This document shows positions 12,543 through 23,768 of a stretch of 64,000 nt of DNA, one piece after another. Source of the stretch: Siphonodentalium dalli (Eukaryota; Mollusca; Scaphopoda; Gadilida; Siphonodentaliidae); contig CP136063.1 in the NCBI GenBank assembly GCA_032622095.1, forward strand, positions 275,399,426 to 275,463,425, read 5' to 3'. The notes below the pieces were generated by a model. The model worked only from the letters and a program-made list of their open reading frames with translations. It was not told the origin of the DNA and ran no database searches. The first letter of the stretch is position 1. Every line of letters begins with the position of its first letter. A program made the translations under genes and the position numbers.

Positions 12543-12614
12543 AATGGACCTTTCCACAGCTGTGAATCAAATAATTATTTGCAGATATTTTCTACCAATC
12601 AGCAACTATGTCGC
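12543..12614 (+). repeat. Dispersed repeat copy (pair with 62325)
   Basis: ATGGACCTTTCCACAGCTGT ... TCAAATAATTATT ... CAGATATTTTCTACCAATCAG recurs with few changes at 62325-62401 in the same orientation. Confidence 0.65.
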
Positions 12615-12708
12615 ATCATAATGTACTGAAATTTCTAATTGCACTATGATGTTGGAAATTAACCAAGGTTATAACACTGTTTTTCATTTAGCGTGACACT
12701 TGTCATAA

Positions 12709-12935
12709 TTAACCCTTTCAGTGCCAGGTCCGATTTTTGTATCAACCCATATACTCTGTGCCAATGCATTCTCTTATATATGCGAGTCGACCATAGACAA
12801 TATTTCATCATTTGTTATTATTTTTTACAATTTTTTTCAATTTTAATAATTTTTTCAAATATTCTTTAACAGACTTATTTTTAAATTCGCTATAGCATGC
12901 TTAAGTATACCCAAACAAAATTCAACCCAAACAAA

Positions 12936-12971
<36 letters not shown>

Positions 12972-13056
12972 AATTTTTTTTTTTATTTTTTATGGCCGCT
13001 TTTACAGACCGTAAATTAGGGCCGATGAGATCGGTCCCTGGCACTGAAAGGGTTAA
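12709..13056. mobile_element. Hairpin MITE, type B, hairpin truncated
   Basis: Ends TTAACCCTTTCAGTGCCAG and CTGGCACTGAAAGGGTTAA. The CCCTGTGCC-type hairpin is cut in its middle (after GCGAGTCGACCATAG) and followed by AT-rich DNA with a run of about 28 A (12941-12968) and then T-rich sequence. The right arm carries the small palindrome GGCCGATGAGATCGG. Confidence 0.8.
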
Positions 13057-13079
13057 ACTGAGTCTGTGCTGTTTTGAAT

Positions 13080-13300
13080 ATATATGGGAGAGAAGTCACA
13101 TCTCCCAAGGATAAATATATGGAGTGGCACATTTTAGAGTGAAGATATCTCCCAAGTCACCACCCTCTAGGCTGGTCCCTGCCCCCTCCTACATCATAGG
13201 AATGCAGACCAGACTGCCATAGTTGTCCATTCCAGTGAAGAGGCTGTCCAGTCTGGTCTGGTCCAGCTCTTGGTGGTCTGGTATTCTTGTCTGGACCGCT
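13080..13300. repeat. Dispersed GGGAGAAGTCAC / CTAGGCTGGTCCCTGCC repeat
   Basis: Shares motifs with 28230-28360 and with a fragment at 18395-18440. Followed by a CTGGTCTGGTC-rich patch. Confidence 0.4.
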
Positions 13301-13669
13301 CCTGCTGGTCCAATCATTATATGGAGGGAAATGTGTTAATGTGGTACAGAATGTGTTGCAGAAAGCGTCAAATTACTGCCGGCAAGTTTGTATTAAACTC
13401 TGGACATCAGATAGATTGGTCAATTTTTTACCTGTAGGTATGCGAACTGCCATATTCGTAATGGAAGGAGTTACTTGGAGTCAATATTGCCAACTATATA
13501 TAGGCTAGTATATCATGATTCACAACCTATGTTCAATACATTGAAATGTACATGTAGATGAGAGTTACTTGACATGGTATTGATGGTAATTCGATTTCTT
13601 GTTTGACATCAGTCATTGTGACTAGCAATATGCACACCCAATGTGTCAGTCTGTGACCGTTTTTTTATA

Positions 13670-13872
13670 CAGTAATGCCCTAAGTAATCGACCTCTTAAC
13701 CAAAGCAGAATTATGGGTAACTTTTCAGGAAATATGGCTTGTTGCCATTCATCGGAAAGCTCTCGACGAGAGCTTTCCAATGAATGGCAACAAGCCATAT
13801 TTCCGACTAAATCCTGAAAAGTTACCCATAATTCTGCTTTGGTTAAGAGGTCGATTACTTAGGGCATTACTG
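13670..13872. mobile_element. Foldback MITE, CAGTAATGCCC family, complete
   Basis: Almost one continuous palindrome: CAGTAATGCCCTAAGTAATC to GATTACTTAGGGCATTACTG, centred on AAAGCTCTCGACGAGAGCTTT, flanked by TA on both sides. TA duplication and a CAGT start are typical of the Tc1/mariner/pogo group; no transposase. Confidence 0.85.
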
Positions 13873-13953
13873 TAGATCAAGCTATCCCTACCACATTATT
13901 GATATCAAGAGCCTCTAACAGGTCATTCTCCATATTAATTGATTTTATTTCAG

Positions 13954-14010
13954 GCTGCATGTAGCTGATGACTGGGTGAATTTAAATCTATCAAGCTCAC
14001 AACTGTAAAG
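13954..14010 (+). other. 5' UTR part of claudin-like exon
   Basis: A pyrimidine-rich stretch ending in TTTATTTCAG (AG at 13952-13953) reads as a 3' splice site 57 nt before the ATG at 14011, so the first coding exon probably begins here and a non-coding first exon lies upstream. I could not identify that upstream exon or the promoter. The ATG has A at -3 and G at +4, a good translation-start context. Confidence 0.55.
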
Positions 14011-14272
14011 ATGGACAGGAAGCCACACTTCAGTCCCTTTCACATCTGTAACTCATTCTTGACCTTGCTGGTCATCCTTCTACTATGTGGGTCAGCGTTC
14101 GTATCCTTGATTGCTGCTATAGTACCATATTGGTTCATTATTGACATTTCGTATCGATATGGTGTTGGCCCAAACAAAACTTATTCACAGAATTGGGGAC
14201 TGTTCACATATGAGGAATCATGGGACAGTGTCACCATGCTGGACAAGACTTACAATTTTCAAACCATTCCAG
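14011..14272 (+). CDS. Claudin/PMP22-like tetraspan membrane protein, coding exon 1
   Basis: Encodes residues 1-87 plus one base of codon 88. It holds a short basic N-terminus, transmembrane helix 1 (about residues 17-44) and most of the first extracellular loop. PYW (39-41) at the end of the helix and NWGLF (61-65) in the loop resemble the W...GLW signature of claudins, but the two cysteines that normally follow are absent. NKT at 55-57 is an N-glycosylation sequon. The donor is G|GTTGGT. Joined to exons 2 and 3 the reading frame is 963 nt, 320 residues and a stop, a strong internal check. Family knowledge: claudin/PMP22/Clc-like proteins build or regulate cell junctions and membrane domains in epithelia or glia. 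Role here is inferred from topology only; a tight-junction, septate-junction or channel-subunit function cannot be separated. Confidence 0.85.
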
Positions 14273-14320
14273 GTTGGTACAGTATCTTAGACTTGAGAAT
14301 ATTATAATGGGCGAGTACTT

Positions 14321-14563
14321 TTCTCCATGACTGGAGCTTTCTGGAAGTTTGCACAAACCCTGTGCCAATTCAATTCTCTTATATATGCGAGTCTTCCATA
14401 GGAACCTCGCATATATAAGATAATATATTGGCCTAACAATATTTAACTTGACCTTCTAAGCCAGTGCATTCTCTTTTATATGTGAGGCTCCATATGGGAG
14501 ACTTGCATATATAAGAGAATGCATGGGCACATGATATTTAATGCTGCACCATTAAAGGGTTAA
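14321..14563. mobile_element. Double-hairpin MITE, type C, in claudin-like intron 1
   Basis: Left end CCATGACTGGAGCTTTC, right end TAAAGGGTTAA. Two hairpins (about 14363-14433 and 14461-14530) flank the AACAATATTTAACTTGACCT spacer. Lies 48 bp downstream of coding exon 1. Confidence 0.8.
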
Positions 14564-15768
14564 AGCCACATGGCGGTCTCTGATCAAAAATACGCATAAG
14601 AGTTATCGCTTTTGAAATTTTCCCGGTATTGAAATAGGTTGATAAATACTTGAAATACCTTTCTACAAGCATTATATGTCCCAGGCAGGAGCATTTAAGT
14701 CATAAAAAATCGGACCCAGAGCAATCCCTGCACCATTTGTATTCATTGAATTCTGAAATCGGAAACGGAACAATGTGCGACTATCCGGAAAAGGTATATT
14801 GCGTTATCTTGACACAAAGCTATTTAAAAACTTCAGGCATTGCTATTATCCTGTAATGTTGGCATATAATCCTTATTCACAAACCTATATAGACTATCAT
14901 ATCCTTCAGGTTTCACAATACAGAGAATGGACCCATACATGTACAGACCTAGTTTCAGACCTTCTATACATGGTTAATCATCTGGTTGAAATTACAATCA
15001 TGACAAGGAATAGTGTAGCTAAGAGCCAAATACTGCATTTTTCATATTTATTTGTAAAATTCAGAGAAAAACTTTTAAAAACAAATATTTAACAACAAAA
15101 TCATTAAATGCTCTTTAAATATCATTTTTTTTATACAATTTTAATGGAAAAATATTAAAAAAACGACATATTTATTTAACACAACACCATTCAAGCATGT
15201 TTTAATAATCAGAGTGGTGAATTGATGCATTAATTTTATGTGCAGATGGAAAATCCAAGGTATACCTAAATTTCAGAATAATGAGTGGCGGCCATTGTGA
15301 ATTCAAGATGGCGGCCATTTTGGACACTTTTTAGAGTAGGTAACAAGCTGATTCCTGACCCCCTATGAGTACTCTACAAGATTAAACAATAAAACCAACA
15401 GCGTTTGGGGTGTCATGCTATGCCCCTGTAGCCGCCTGACTATATCTCTTGGTTTTAATTATCACATAATTTGGTAAGAGCTACATTGTAGATACATGTA
15501 TCTCAAAACACACCTACACAAAATATCCAACCAAATTTGTCTATATAGTGCTGAAAATACATGTTTCATTTCTCATATTTTTTGGTATATTTGAGATTGT
15601 TTTATTTGTGCTCTTTGAATTTCTTTAATCAGCAGTCACATACAAATTTCACCAACAGACCATGAGAATAAAATCTAGAGTTGTTCTCGCTCTGAAAAGT
15701 TTACAGCACTACATAATTTTGATGAACATCACCAAGCCCTAATTTCTTATCACATTATTTGATCTCTG
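14564..15768. other. Intron 1 sequence without recognised features
   Basis: AT-rich intron. About 15280-15335 contains GCGGCCATTGTGAATTCAAG followed by ATGGCGGCCATTTTGGAC, a dispersed motif also seen at 28560-28760, 44845 and 46280-47130. Confidence 0.35.
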
Positions 15769-16231
15769 TTAACCATTTCAGTGCCAGGGGCCGATCTCAT
15801 CGGCCCTAATTTAAGATCTGTAAAATCGGCCCTAAAAAATTAAAAAAAAAAATTAAAAAAGCATTTATTTATTTTTTGGTTGAAATTTTTTTTGGGTAAG
15901 CTTAAGCATGCTATAGCGAATTTAAAAACAAACTGGATAAAACCTTAGGGGCATGTTATGACTCAAAACTATCACCAAGTATTCATAGTAATAATTTTGA
16001 TGCCCATGAAAAACGTAAGATTCCCTGGCACTAAACCTACAAAATAAGTCTGTTAAAGAATATAAGAAATAATTATTCAAATTGTAAAAACAAATGATGA
16101 AAAATTGTTAGGCCAATGCATTCTCTTATATATGCGAGGCGACCTATGGTCGACTCGCATATATAAGAGAATGCATTGGCACAGGGTATATGGGTTGATA
16201 CAAAAATCGGACCTGGCACTGAAAGTGTTAA
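15769..16231. mobile_element. Hairpin MITE, type B, opposite orientation
   Basis: Ends TTAACCATTTCAGTGCCAG and CTGGCACTGAAAGTGTTAA. One complete hairpin (about 16112-16182) lies next to GGCACAGGGTATATGGGTTG; the other end has the GGCCGATCTCATCGGCC palindrome. Confidence 0.8.
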
Positions 16232-16339
16232 GAGCCAAATCATTTCTTTCACTTTCATGTATGATATACATAACATAGCATGTATTTCCTATTAATTTTA
16301 TATGCCTGTTTTGAAATAAAACGGAAAATATTATGTTAT

Positions 16340-16760
16340 TGATTTGTCTGTCTGTCTGTCCGTTCACTTTTTCATTTCCGGATGATAACTTTAGTAAGTC
16401 TGAACTGAATGGAATGAAATTTGGTATGTGAGTTTAATAACCCAAAATACAGGTCAAGTTCGAATTTCGGTTCCGCCTGCCAATTTTCACTGGAGTTATG
16501 GTCCTTGTCTACATAGATTTGCCGATTATTTTGGTTTCCAGATGATAACTTTATGACTTTTTTCAAATTGTGTATGTACATTAGCCACATGAAAATACAG
16601 GTCAAGTTCGAAGTTGAATTTGGTCAGCCCATTTCTGTCGGAGTTATAGTCCTTGTCAACTTAGAATTTGCCAATTGTTTTGGTTTACAGGTGATAGCTT
16701 TAGTTATATTTATCCGTTTGTTTTCAAATTTGGCATATAGATTACTCATTATGGCCCTTT
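16340..16760. repeat. About 145-bp imperfect tandem repeat, mollusc-type
   Basis: Units carry GATGATAACTTTA, ACAGGTCAAGTTCGAA and GGAGTTATGGTCCTTGTC, repeated two to three times after a TGTCTGTCTGTC patch. No coding signal. Related units lie at 48890-49270. Confidence 0.6.
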
Positions 16761-16954
16761 GTTGAAATTACTATATTGCCATGCCCTAGCGATGCTTTTG
16801 TTGTTGTTTAGCTTGGAATAGCTTGTTATTTTTTCGGGGACCGTTTTATTTTGGGAAATGTGTCAATCGATATTCAGAAAAATGATTCTTGACATTTATT
16901 AAAAACAATTTATGTGCATACAATTTTTTAGAACAACCTACTATTGTGCCTTAT

Positions 16955-17407
16955 TTAACCCTTTACCCAACAAAACGGCCAAAAACGCCCAAATAAAGCT
17001 TCAACAGCCTAAAATATCTTCGGGCTGTCTCAATAACACCATACAAATATGGATATCATTGGAACCGGTTCATTGACCACATTGTGATGGTTACAGTTAT
17101 GCCCTGTGCCAATGCATTCTCTTATATATGCGAGTCGACCATAGGTCGCCTCGCATTTATAAGAGAATGCATTGGCCTAAAAAACACTTTTTATTATTTT
17201 TTCTTATATTCTTTAACAATTTTATTATTTTTTCTTACATTTTTTAACAATTTAAAAAAAAAAATTCTACATTCCTTTGACAATTTTATCATTTTTAATA
17301 TGTGTTAAGCCAATGCATTCTCTTATATATGCAAGGCGACCTATGGTCGACTCGTATATATAAGAGAATGCATTGGCACAGGGCCGTTCTGTTGGGTAAA
17401 GGGTTAA
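16955..17407. mobile_element. Double-hairpin MITE, type A
   Basis: Reverse orientation to the copy at 7984: long arm on the left (TTAACCCTTTACCCAACAAA ... GTTATGCCCTGTGCC), hairpins at about 17107-17175 and 17311-17379, short arm on the right ending GTTGGGTAAAGGGTTAA. Confidence 0.88.
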
Positions 17408-18022
17408 GCAATCAACCCAGTAACTTGTGTTTATAACTGCGATCAAACCATAACGATTCAGTGACTCCTCTGGCACTGCGATTGAATGCAGTAAAGTAAC
17501 CCCGGTTATATTCCATGACTTCCGATACACTGTAGCTACATGCATAGCTGTGCTCTAATTAATCAACCCTCCTTAACAAGGTTGACCACTGGTATTACCA
17601 TGGTACATGTACTTGTCCGCATTCATGCAATCAAAGATGCATTGATGATGCAATCGTGATTTTCGGTTAGTGAGATACTTTGTATGTTGAATAAACTGTA
17701 AACAATTTTAATATTAATTGAACTATTGTTTTGTATATAGTTAAATTGAAAATCAGATACCCCTGATGGTGTAGATATGGTATTTATCAACCGAAACACA
17801 AGAGCCCATTCAAAATACCATTATCTTGAGAAAGGATGCCCTTAATTATAATCAGTAAATACAGCACCAGAGCAGGGGGGAGGCAGATGATGGGGCCTGG
17901 CCTGCTCCAAGGTGTCACAAATTGCCCTTTCAAACTTCACAGAATGACAAGAAATACCTCAGACATCAGCTAAGACCACATTGCTATATTGTCCTAAGAG
18001 ACAATTATAACCATTCTAGCAG
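17408..18022. other. Intron 1 sequence without recognised features
   Basis: AT-rich, unique-looking intron DNA. Nothing supported. Confidence 0.3.
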
Positions 18023-18259
18023 CAACCCTTTGAGTGCCAGGTCGATTTTTGTATCAACCCATATACCCTGTGCCAATGCATTCTCTTATATATGCGAGTC
18101 AACCATAGGTCGCCTCGCATATATAAGAGAATGCATTGGCCTAACATTTTTTTTAATTTTTTTTTTTTACAATTTTAATAATTTATTCTTATATTCTTTA
18201 ACAGACTTATTTTGTAGGTTTAGGCCGATGAGATCGGCCCCTGGCACTCAAAGGGTTAA
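18023..18259. mobile_element. Single-hairpin MITE, type B
   Basis: AACCCTTTGAGTGCCAGG ... CCTGGCACTCAAAGGGTTAA. The terminal change CAG to GAG occurs with its complement at the other end, so the inverted repeat stays paired. One hairpin at about 18074-18142. Confidence 0.82.
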
Positions 18260-18863
18260 TATGAACTTGGATCTGGAAAGTGCTTTAAAATGTGATATAT
18301 TACTCAATTATTTTGGCCTTTATGCCAATAGCTCTGACTGAAAAAAGTGCCCACCTTGCCCTTGGTTGCTTGCGGAGACCCTACAGAGAATTTTAGGGAG
18401 AAGATCTCGCCCAATTCACCATCAAGGCTGGTCCCTCCATGGAAAGAAACAAGTGGATAACAAATAAATAACTTTAATTATCCTTTTCAATACCTACAAT
18501 AATTTTCCATTTATGTTAGGCTTATATTCAGAATGATTCTATCCAATATATAAAGATGTTTCAAACATAATTTTGTTTTTAATTTATACCGCCCCAAAAT
18601 TTTTACCTTCGTTGACAGCTGTCATTGCCGGAAACAAAGTAACAAACATGTTCAAAGAGCAATGCTCGGCATGTTTCAGAGGCATAAAATATAACATTGC
18701 TACTGTGCTATATCTCCTATATATTTTTTTAGGTTTTGTAATTATTTGTTGGAACAATATCATTTTTTGCTGACTCCGCCATTGGTTCTGCTTAGGAAAA
18801 AATATTGTTTTAGGGCAATTTATGTTTTAATTTTCAGGCCTAAGAATATCTGTTCTTTTGTAG

Positions 18864-19007
18864 ATGTGATGAAGTTGGGTGAGATTTTCTACCTCATCGG
18901 TGTCTTAACTATGGTACTAGCTGGTGCATATTCATTAGTCCTCGGAATGTACCGTTTCGTTTCCTTGACTGGTGAAATGGGCGTTGCTGCTGCAGCAACT
19001 TTCGGAA
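18864..19007 (+). CDS. Claudin/PMP22-like protein, coding exon 2
   Basis: Acceptor CTTTTGTAG precedes AT|GTGATG, completing codon 88 as Asp, and the donor is GGAA|GTAAGT. It encodes residues 88-135: transmembrane helix 2 (about 92-119, running from KLGEIFYLIG to LVLGMYRF), a short cytoplasmic turn (SLTGEMG) and the start of helix 3 (VAAAATFG). An alternative acceptor about 30 nt upstream (TTTTCAG) would break the frame with exon 1, so the later one is chosen. The exon lies in a 4.6-kb/4.2-kb intron setting crowded with MITEs. Apparent reading frames around it are extensions into intron. Confidence 0.85.
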
Positions 19008-19673
19008 GTAAGTAACAGATTCTTAATTGCATTGCTGTATATACTTTTATGGCAGGCTTTTGGCTGGAAGGTCCCTTTTCCCCAATCCCAAATTTTCCCT
19101 CCAACACATATACTATACCCCTATCTGATAAAAAAAATTAATGCCTAAATCACTCATCCATCTCCGACTAAATAAAACCAACAGGAATGCAATCTAATGC
19201 TGCAGTAGAGAACCATTTTGTGAAAAATATTTCTCTTCAAGGACAAGGATACACCCATTGACAATTACCATTCAATTTGCTGCCTCTCTGACTAAAATGT
19301 TATTTCTTTTTTCTCAAGGGTCCTTTGTTTATGTAGGATAAAATGAAAAAAAATAGGAATGCCAAACAATGCATTTACCCTGTACTGCGGTTGTGGCCTG
19401 ATCCGCAACAGAAGAAATACCTTTTAGACTGAAAAATAGGCATCACAAAGCGAGTGGGTTTGATTGTTTCACGTCCACTGCCCACTTTAAAGCCCCATTT
19501 CTCTTATGTAATATTTCATGTTTCTGGCCTGACCATAATCATGGAAGATAGGCACCTCAAAACACAATGCCACTCACATGACAAATTTTTTTTATAAAAT
19601 GAATATGGGTTGATTTCTGACTGTGCAGCAAAAAATGTAAATGCTGCCTATCTGGCTATTGTTTACATTTTAC

Positions 19674-19866
19674 AGTCTTCCATAGGGAGCCAGAGTTGCA
19701 TATATAAGAGAATACATTGGCCTAACATTATTTACCTTGACCTTGTATGGCTGTGCATTCTCTTATATATGTGAGGCTCCCATGTGGGAGACTCGCATAT
19801 ATAAGAGAATGCACTGGCACAGGATATTTAATGCTGCACCAGCGCAGCTCCCGTCATGAAAGGGTT
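19674..19866. mobile_element. Truncated hairpin MITE, type C, in claudin-like intron 2
   Basis: Left arm lost; begins within the first hairpin (CTTCCATAGGGAGCC), followed by the spacer, a complete second hairpin (about 19749-19818) and the right end GCAGCTCCCGTCATGAAAGG. Serves as the uninterrupted comparison for the nested copy at 58347. Confidence 0.75.
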
Positions 19867-20514
19867 CAGAATGAAATTGTGTTTTTGAGGCATTTATCTT
19901 TAACAATTAGGACAGGGATCTGAAATATGTCAGTTGAATGAGAGAAACATAGCTTTCAAATGGGCAATGGATGTGAAAATGTCATACCCACACACTTTGT
20001 GAAGCCTAGTTTGTTTACTAGAAAGCTATTTCTGTTGCTCAGGCTCATATGTACCGTCGGGCATTAATCGGAGCACATGGTGAATGGATTAGTAAGGATT
20101 CATGTCTATTCTGTTTTTATTATCCGATATGCCTCACGAAGAATAAACGTTTTAGTCGTATAGGTTGCTGTGCATGCCAATCGGGAACTGTGCCAGTCAG
20201 AGAGGCAGCGCAAATCGAATGAAAGGTGTAAATTGTTACATTGAGAATATATATATACACGCTGGAGACTGTATAGTCTAAAAGATATCAAAATGGACAT
20301 CACCAAAAGCCATGGATTTGATTCTGCCTGCATAGTTACATCACGATTATGATGTAAAATAAAACTTTTACTTATATCCAATTTGTATTGATTATGTAGA
20401 TTTATCCCAAATACATGTATTTCACTATGGTATAAAATTGTTCTCATAAATTCAGTGAAGTTGGACATAGAAATAGAGTGCAACAGTTTCCTCTGCAGTT
20501 GTTGCATGGTGTTC

Positions 20515-20953
20515 AAGCCTGCAAATAGCGTGTCTGTCATTTGCAGAATGAGGTCCCCAGAGGGTGAATTTAGTGACGCTATCCCGCACAGCGATCTAGC
20601 ATAACTAAATTCACCCTCTGGGGACCTCATTCTGCTAAGGCCCTCAACTGCTATATATATATATAATAGTAGACCTAGGATCAGATAGAAGTTCACCAGT
20701 TGAAGATGGTGATGTTCATCCATTGGGCACCTCAATTATGAATTTTATCTGCTGCAAATTAGGGGATATAGAAACTTCCTAGAAGGGAAATGTAACTAAA
20801 AACAATGTTAATTTGATACTATAGATACTTCTCAGAAGATGAGGCCTAAGCAGAATGAGGTCCCCAGAGGGTGAATTTGGTGATGCTAGCCCACTGTGCG
20901 GGATAGCATCACTAAACTCACCCTCTTTGGACAGGCACGCTATTTGCAGACTT
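20515..20953. mobile_element. Mutator-like MITE with terminal hairpins (GAGGTCCCC family)
   Basis: Ends AAGCCTGCAAATAGCGTGTC and inverse GCTATTTGCAGACTT. Flanks CATGGTGTTC and GATGGTGTTA match at 8 of 10 positions, suggesting a 9-10-bp target duplication as in Mutator-like elements. Each end carries a hairpin, CAGAATGAGGTCCCCAGAGG paired with its complement. A long reverse open frame over this element is an artefact. Confidence 0.78.
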
Positions 20954-21511
20954 GATGGTGTTATTTTACCGGAGATTAATAAACATGATGTTAGTTGCAT
21001 ACGTTATCGGGCTTATGCAGTGCCAATGAAACACCTTTACATAATGTTTCAATTTCAATTCTTTAACTAAATTTATCCAATTGTGTTACAACCATGCATA
21101 GTTGTTTGGAATTGTGCTTATATTTTGAGTTGTTTTACTAATACCAGATATCTGCAGTTGGTTTCTTGGACTGACATTTTCTCTAGCGGTTATAAGGGTC
21201 GATTTTTACCCCGATCCCTTGTGGGAACCTCATTTATGGTTTCCAGATAAAAATAATTTCAAATGCAAAACAAATTTGCCACCAGGTATATTAACATTCA
21301 CTTTGAACATTCATCATTTCGAATGTGTTGTTATGTTAGATCTATATTCACATGTAGCAATATTCCAGATGATCAACATGGTCAAATTTAGGCATAATTC
21401 AGAATCCCATGGGGGAGGGGACTCAGGGGAGTTGTACCCTGTATTATTAGATGCTCAACTTATTTTAAGTATGAAATTGTGGCATATCACTACTGACATT
21501 TATACCTCATA

Positions 21512-21650
21512 CAGTAATGCTCTAAATAATCGACTCCTTAACCACAGCAGAATTATGGGTAACTTTTCAGGATTTAGTCGGAATTATGGCTTGTTGCCAT
21601 TCATGAATGGCAACAAGCCAAATTTCCGATTCAATCCTGCCGAATTTCCC
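21512..21650. mobile_element. Foldback MITE, CAGTAATGCCC family, right end lost
   Basis: Left arm complete from CAGTAATGCTCTAAATAATC, centre GCCATTCATGAATGGC, right arm decays after CCGATTCAATCC with no right terminus. Confidence 0.7.
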
Positions 21651-21860
21651 CAAAACTGAATTTTGAGGTGAAATAATCTTACATAACACAGCACTTAATA
21701 CAGAGGTTGACATATTGAGGCTATTATCATATGCGGTATATATATCTAGGCTATATACGAGATTCCAGGTTAAAGCAATATTGATATATCGCCCATTAAG
21801 TCGGGCAAAACAAATGAAAATATCTATCAATCAATGAGATCATGACACTATTTAGAAGTA

Positions 21861-21939
21861 CAGTAATGCTCTAATTAATCGACCTCTTAACCAAAGCAGA
21901 ATTATGGGTAACTTTTCAGGATTAATTAGAGCATTACTG
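21861..21939. mobile_element. 79-bp minimal foldback MITE, CAGTAATGCCC family
   Basis: Left arm of about 60 bp (CAGTAATGCTCTAATTAATC ... AACTTTTCAGGA) joined directly to a right terminus ATTAATTAGAGCATTACTG, between TA dinucleotides. An internally deleted copy that keeps both ends. Confidence 0.7.
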
Positions 21940-22048
21940 TATGTAGATTGCAATGAGTTACCACAAAAAATTGTGTGTCTTTACTTGTACCGGTATGTTT
22001 AATTTTGCCTCATTTTACAAAACAGCGATTTGTGCTGATTTTTGGCTC

Positions 22049-22310
22049 TTAATCCTTCCATGACTGGAGCTTCCTAAAATTCTGCGAAAACCCTGTGCCA
22101 ATGCATTCACTTATATATGTTAGTCTCCCATTGGGAGCCTCACATAAAAGAGAATACATTGGCTCAACAATATTTAGCTTGACATTGTAAGCCAGTGCAT
22201 TCTCTTATATATGTGAGGCTCCCTATGGGAGACTCTCATATATACGAGATTGCACTGGCTCAGGATCTTTAAATGCTGCACCAACACAGCTGCAGTCATT
22301 AAAGGGTTAA
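22049..22310. mobile_element. Double-hairpin MITE, type C
   Basis: Ends TTAATCCTTCCATGACTGG and CAGTCATTAAAGGGTTAA. Hairpins with stem centre CTCCC/GGGAG at about 22096-22163 and 22190-22259. Confidence 0.82.
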
Positions 22311-22473
22311 ACCTCTCAAAATCATCTTTTGCATCATGCGTAATTTCACACTGCACCCTATCTGGTGCGAAATGTCCTAATATTCAAAATTGTGTATCAC
22401 AAACATGTGTGTGGTGCCGATGTACTACACTTTCTTAAATCGTTTTCGTCTGCTCTACTAATGCTCATCACAT

Positions 22474-22636
22474 TTAACCCTTTCATGACTGGAGCTTCCT
22501 GAAATTTTGCAAAAACCTTGTGCCTATGAATTCTCTTATATATGCAAGTCTATACAAGAGAATACATTGGCCTAACAATATTTACCCTGACCTTGTAAGC
22601 TAGTGCATTTTTTTATATATGTGAGGCTCCCTATAA
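22474..22636. mobile_element. Deleted hairpin MITE, type C
   Basis: Left end TTAACCCTTTCATGACTGG; the first hairpin has lost its middle and the second breaks off after GTGAGGCTCCCTATA. Confidence 0.7.
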
Positions 22637-22639
22637 ATC

Positions 22640-22825
22640 ATAATTGGTTCAAACAAGTTTGTTGGACTTATTATCTGAACATTTCCCACCAATGTATATG
22701 AATCCTTCAACACTTTTATTTGTCTGCTAATTTATCATGAACACCCCTCCAAATGAATAATAGACCATTCCAATGTAATTATTTATAACTGAGTGGAGGA
22801 ATCCATTTAGTGTAGAAAGTGTTAA
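22640..22825. mobile_element. MITE relic of the CATTTGGAGG/TTTAGTA family
   Basis: Contains TTATCTGAACATTTCCCACC, CTCCAAATGAATAATAGACC and a right end TTTAGTGTAGAAAGTGTTAA, shared with 36430-36681, 40677-41373 and 55980-56224. Confidence 0.6.
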
Positions 22826-23178
22826 AGGTACTCAATCTGATTAGACGCTCCTATATTACTATTTCATTGGCTTCGGGGGGTAAAAAATATTTGATTCGAG
22901 TCGAGGAACCCACACATCAATGCTCAGTGATCAGATATCGATTTTTGAAATTCGTTAATTTCTCGAGATCTGGGACACTAAATTAGTCTGCCGCGTGGTC
23001 AAACAGACAAATTGCGGGTGTAAGATGGATAACTCTAAAATCAAGTGGTTAGTTATTAACAATAATAATCACTCTAAGCTTTGATGTGTGGGTTCCTCGA
23101 CTCGATTCAAATATTTTTTACCCCCGAAGCCAAAGAAATAGTAATATAAGACACTCTGATCGGATTGAGTACCTTTAA
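22822..23178. mobile_element. TTAA MITE, AGGTACTCAATCCGAT family, near exon 3 acceptor
   Basis: Ends TTAAAGGTACTCAATCTGAT and ATCGGATTGAGTACCTTTAA. Its right end lies 33 bp before the claudin-like last exon, so the branch-point region is at the element boundary. Confidence 0.78.
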
Positions 23179-23211
23179 CTGATTTTCATAATCCTCTGAT
23201 ATTCTTTTCAG

Positions 23212-23768
23212 GTGTTTGCTTGGTCTTAGGCAGCTGCCTTGCATCAATGGTTCTGGATTCCAGCCTTGCAGATTATAAGCAATTCTGGAATCAGTACCCA
23301 CTGGACAAGAATTTGATAATCGTAAAAGCCACACCGACAGCAATCTCACCAAACTGGGCCCTTTTTGTTGCTTGGATTTCTGCACTAGTATCACTCGGTA
23401 GTGCAGTGATGGCATGGATACAGGCATGCAGAACACGATGTGGAATCGAAGATATTCGGAATCGTCAGCTCAAAGGAAGAAACAAGTACCAGCCAATACA
23501 AGAACCTAATGTACCTCTACGCATTCCTCCTCGCACTATTGGTCAATACCAGCCTGGGGCACAAGGCTATCAGCCAGAACGACCGAACTATCAGCCGACC
23601 TATGATCCCACAATGGCGACTATGTACCCTAGTGCTCCACAGGAAGCTCCGGGCAGGCAGATCATCTACCCGACAGCCGTAGTGTCAAGTCCTCAGTATC
23701 CTCCGCAGCAGTATAGACCGGTTCACGTCGGGGGAGGAAGCATGATCTCGGATGAGGTGGCTATATAG
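23212..23768 (+). CDS. Claudin/PMP22-like protein, last coding exon
   Basis: Acceptor ATTCTTTTCAG is followed by GT that completes Ser136. It encodes residues 136-320: the rest of helix 3 (to about 150), a second extracellular loop of about 33 residues (DSSLADYKQFW to TAISPN), helix 4 (about 184-207, WALFVAWISALVSLGSAVMAW), then juxtamembrane Cys208 and Cys212, a possible palmitoylation site. The remaining roughly 110 residues form a hydrophilic Tyr/Pro/Gln-rich tail with YQP repeated at 229, 248, 255 and 262, ending SDEVAI. The last three residues V-A-I fit a hydrophobic-X-hydrophobic PDZ ligand, as in many claudins although the sequence differs. Four helices with a PDZ-like tail support the claudin-like call; sequence identity to any named member is not recognised. 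Confidence 0.88.

Noticed and set aside
18573-18773. Hydrophobic frame just upstream of claudin-like exon 2
   Set aside because: No acceptor/donor pair in phase with the neighbouring exons; the exon 1 to exon 2 junction is already in frame without it.
20106-20735. 209-codon minus-strand frame
   Set aside because: Its first part runs through a Mutator-like MITE and the rest has no recognisable domain; probably chance.
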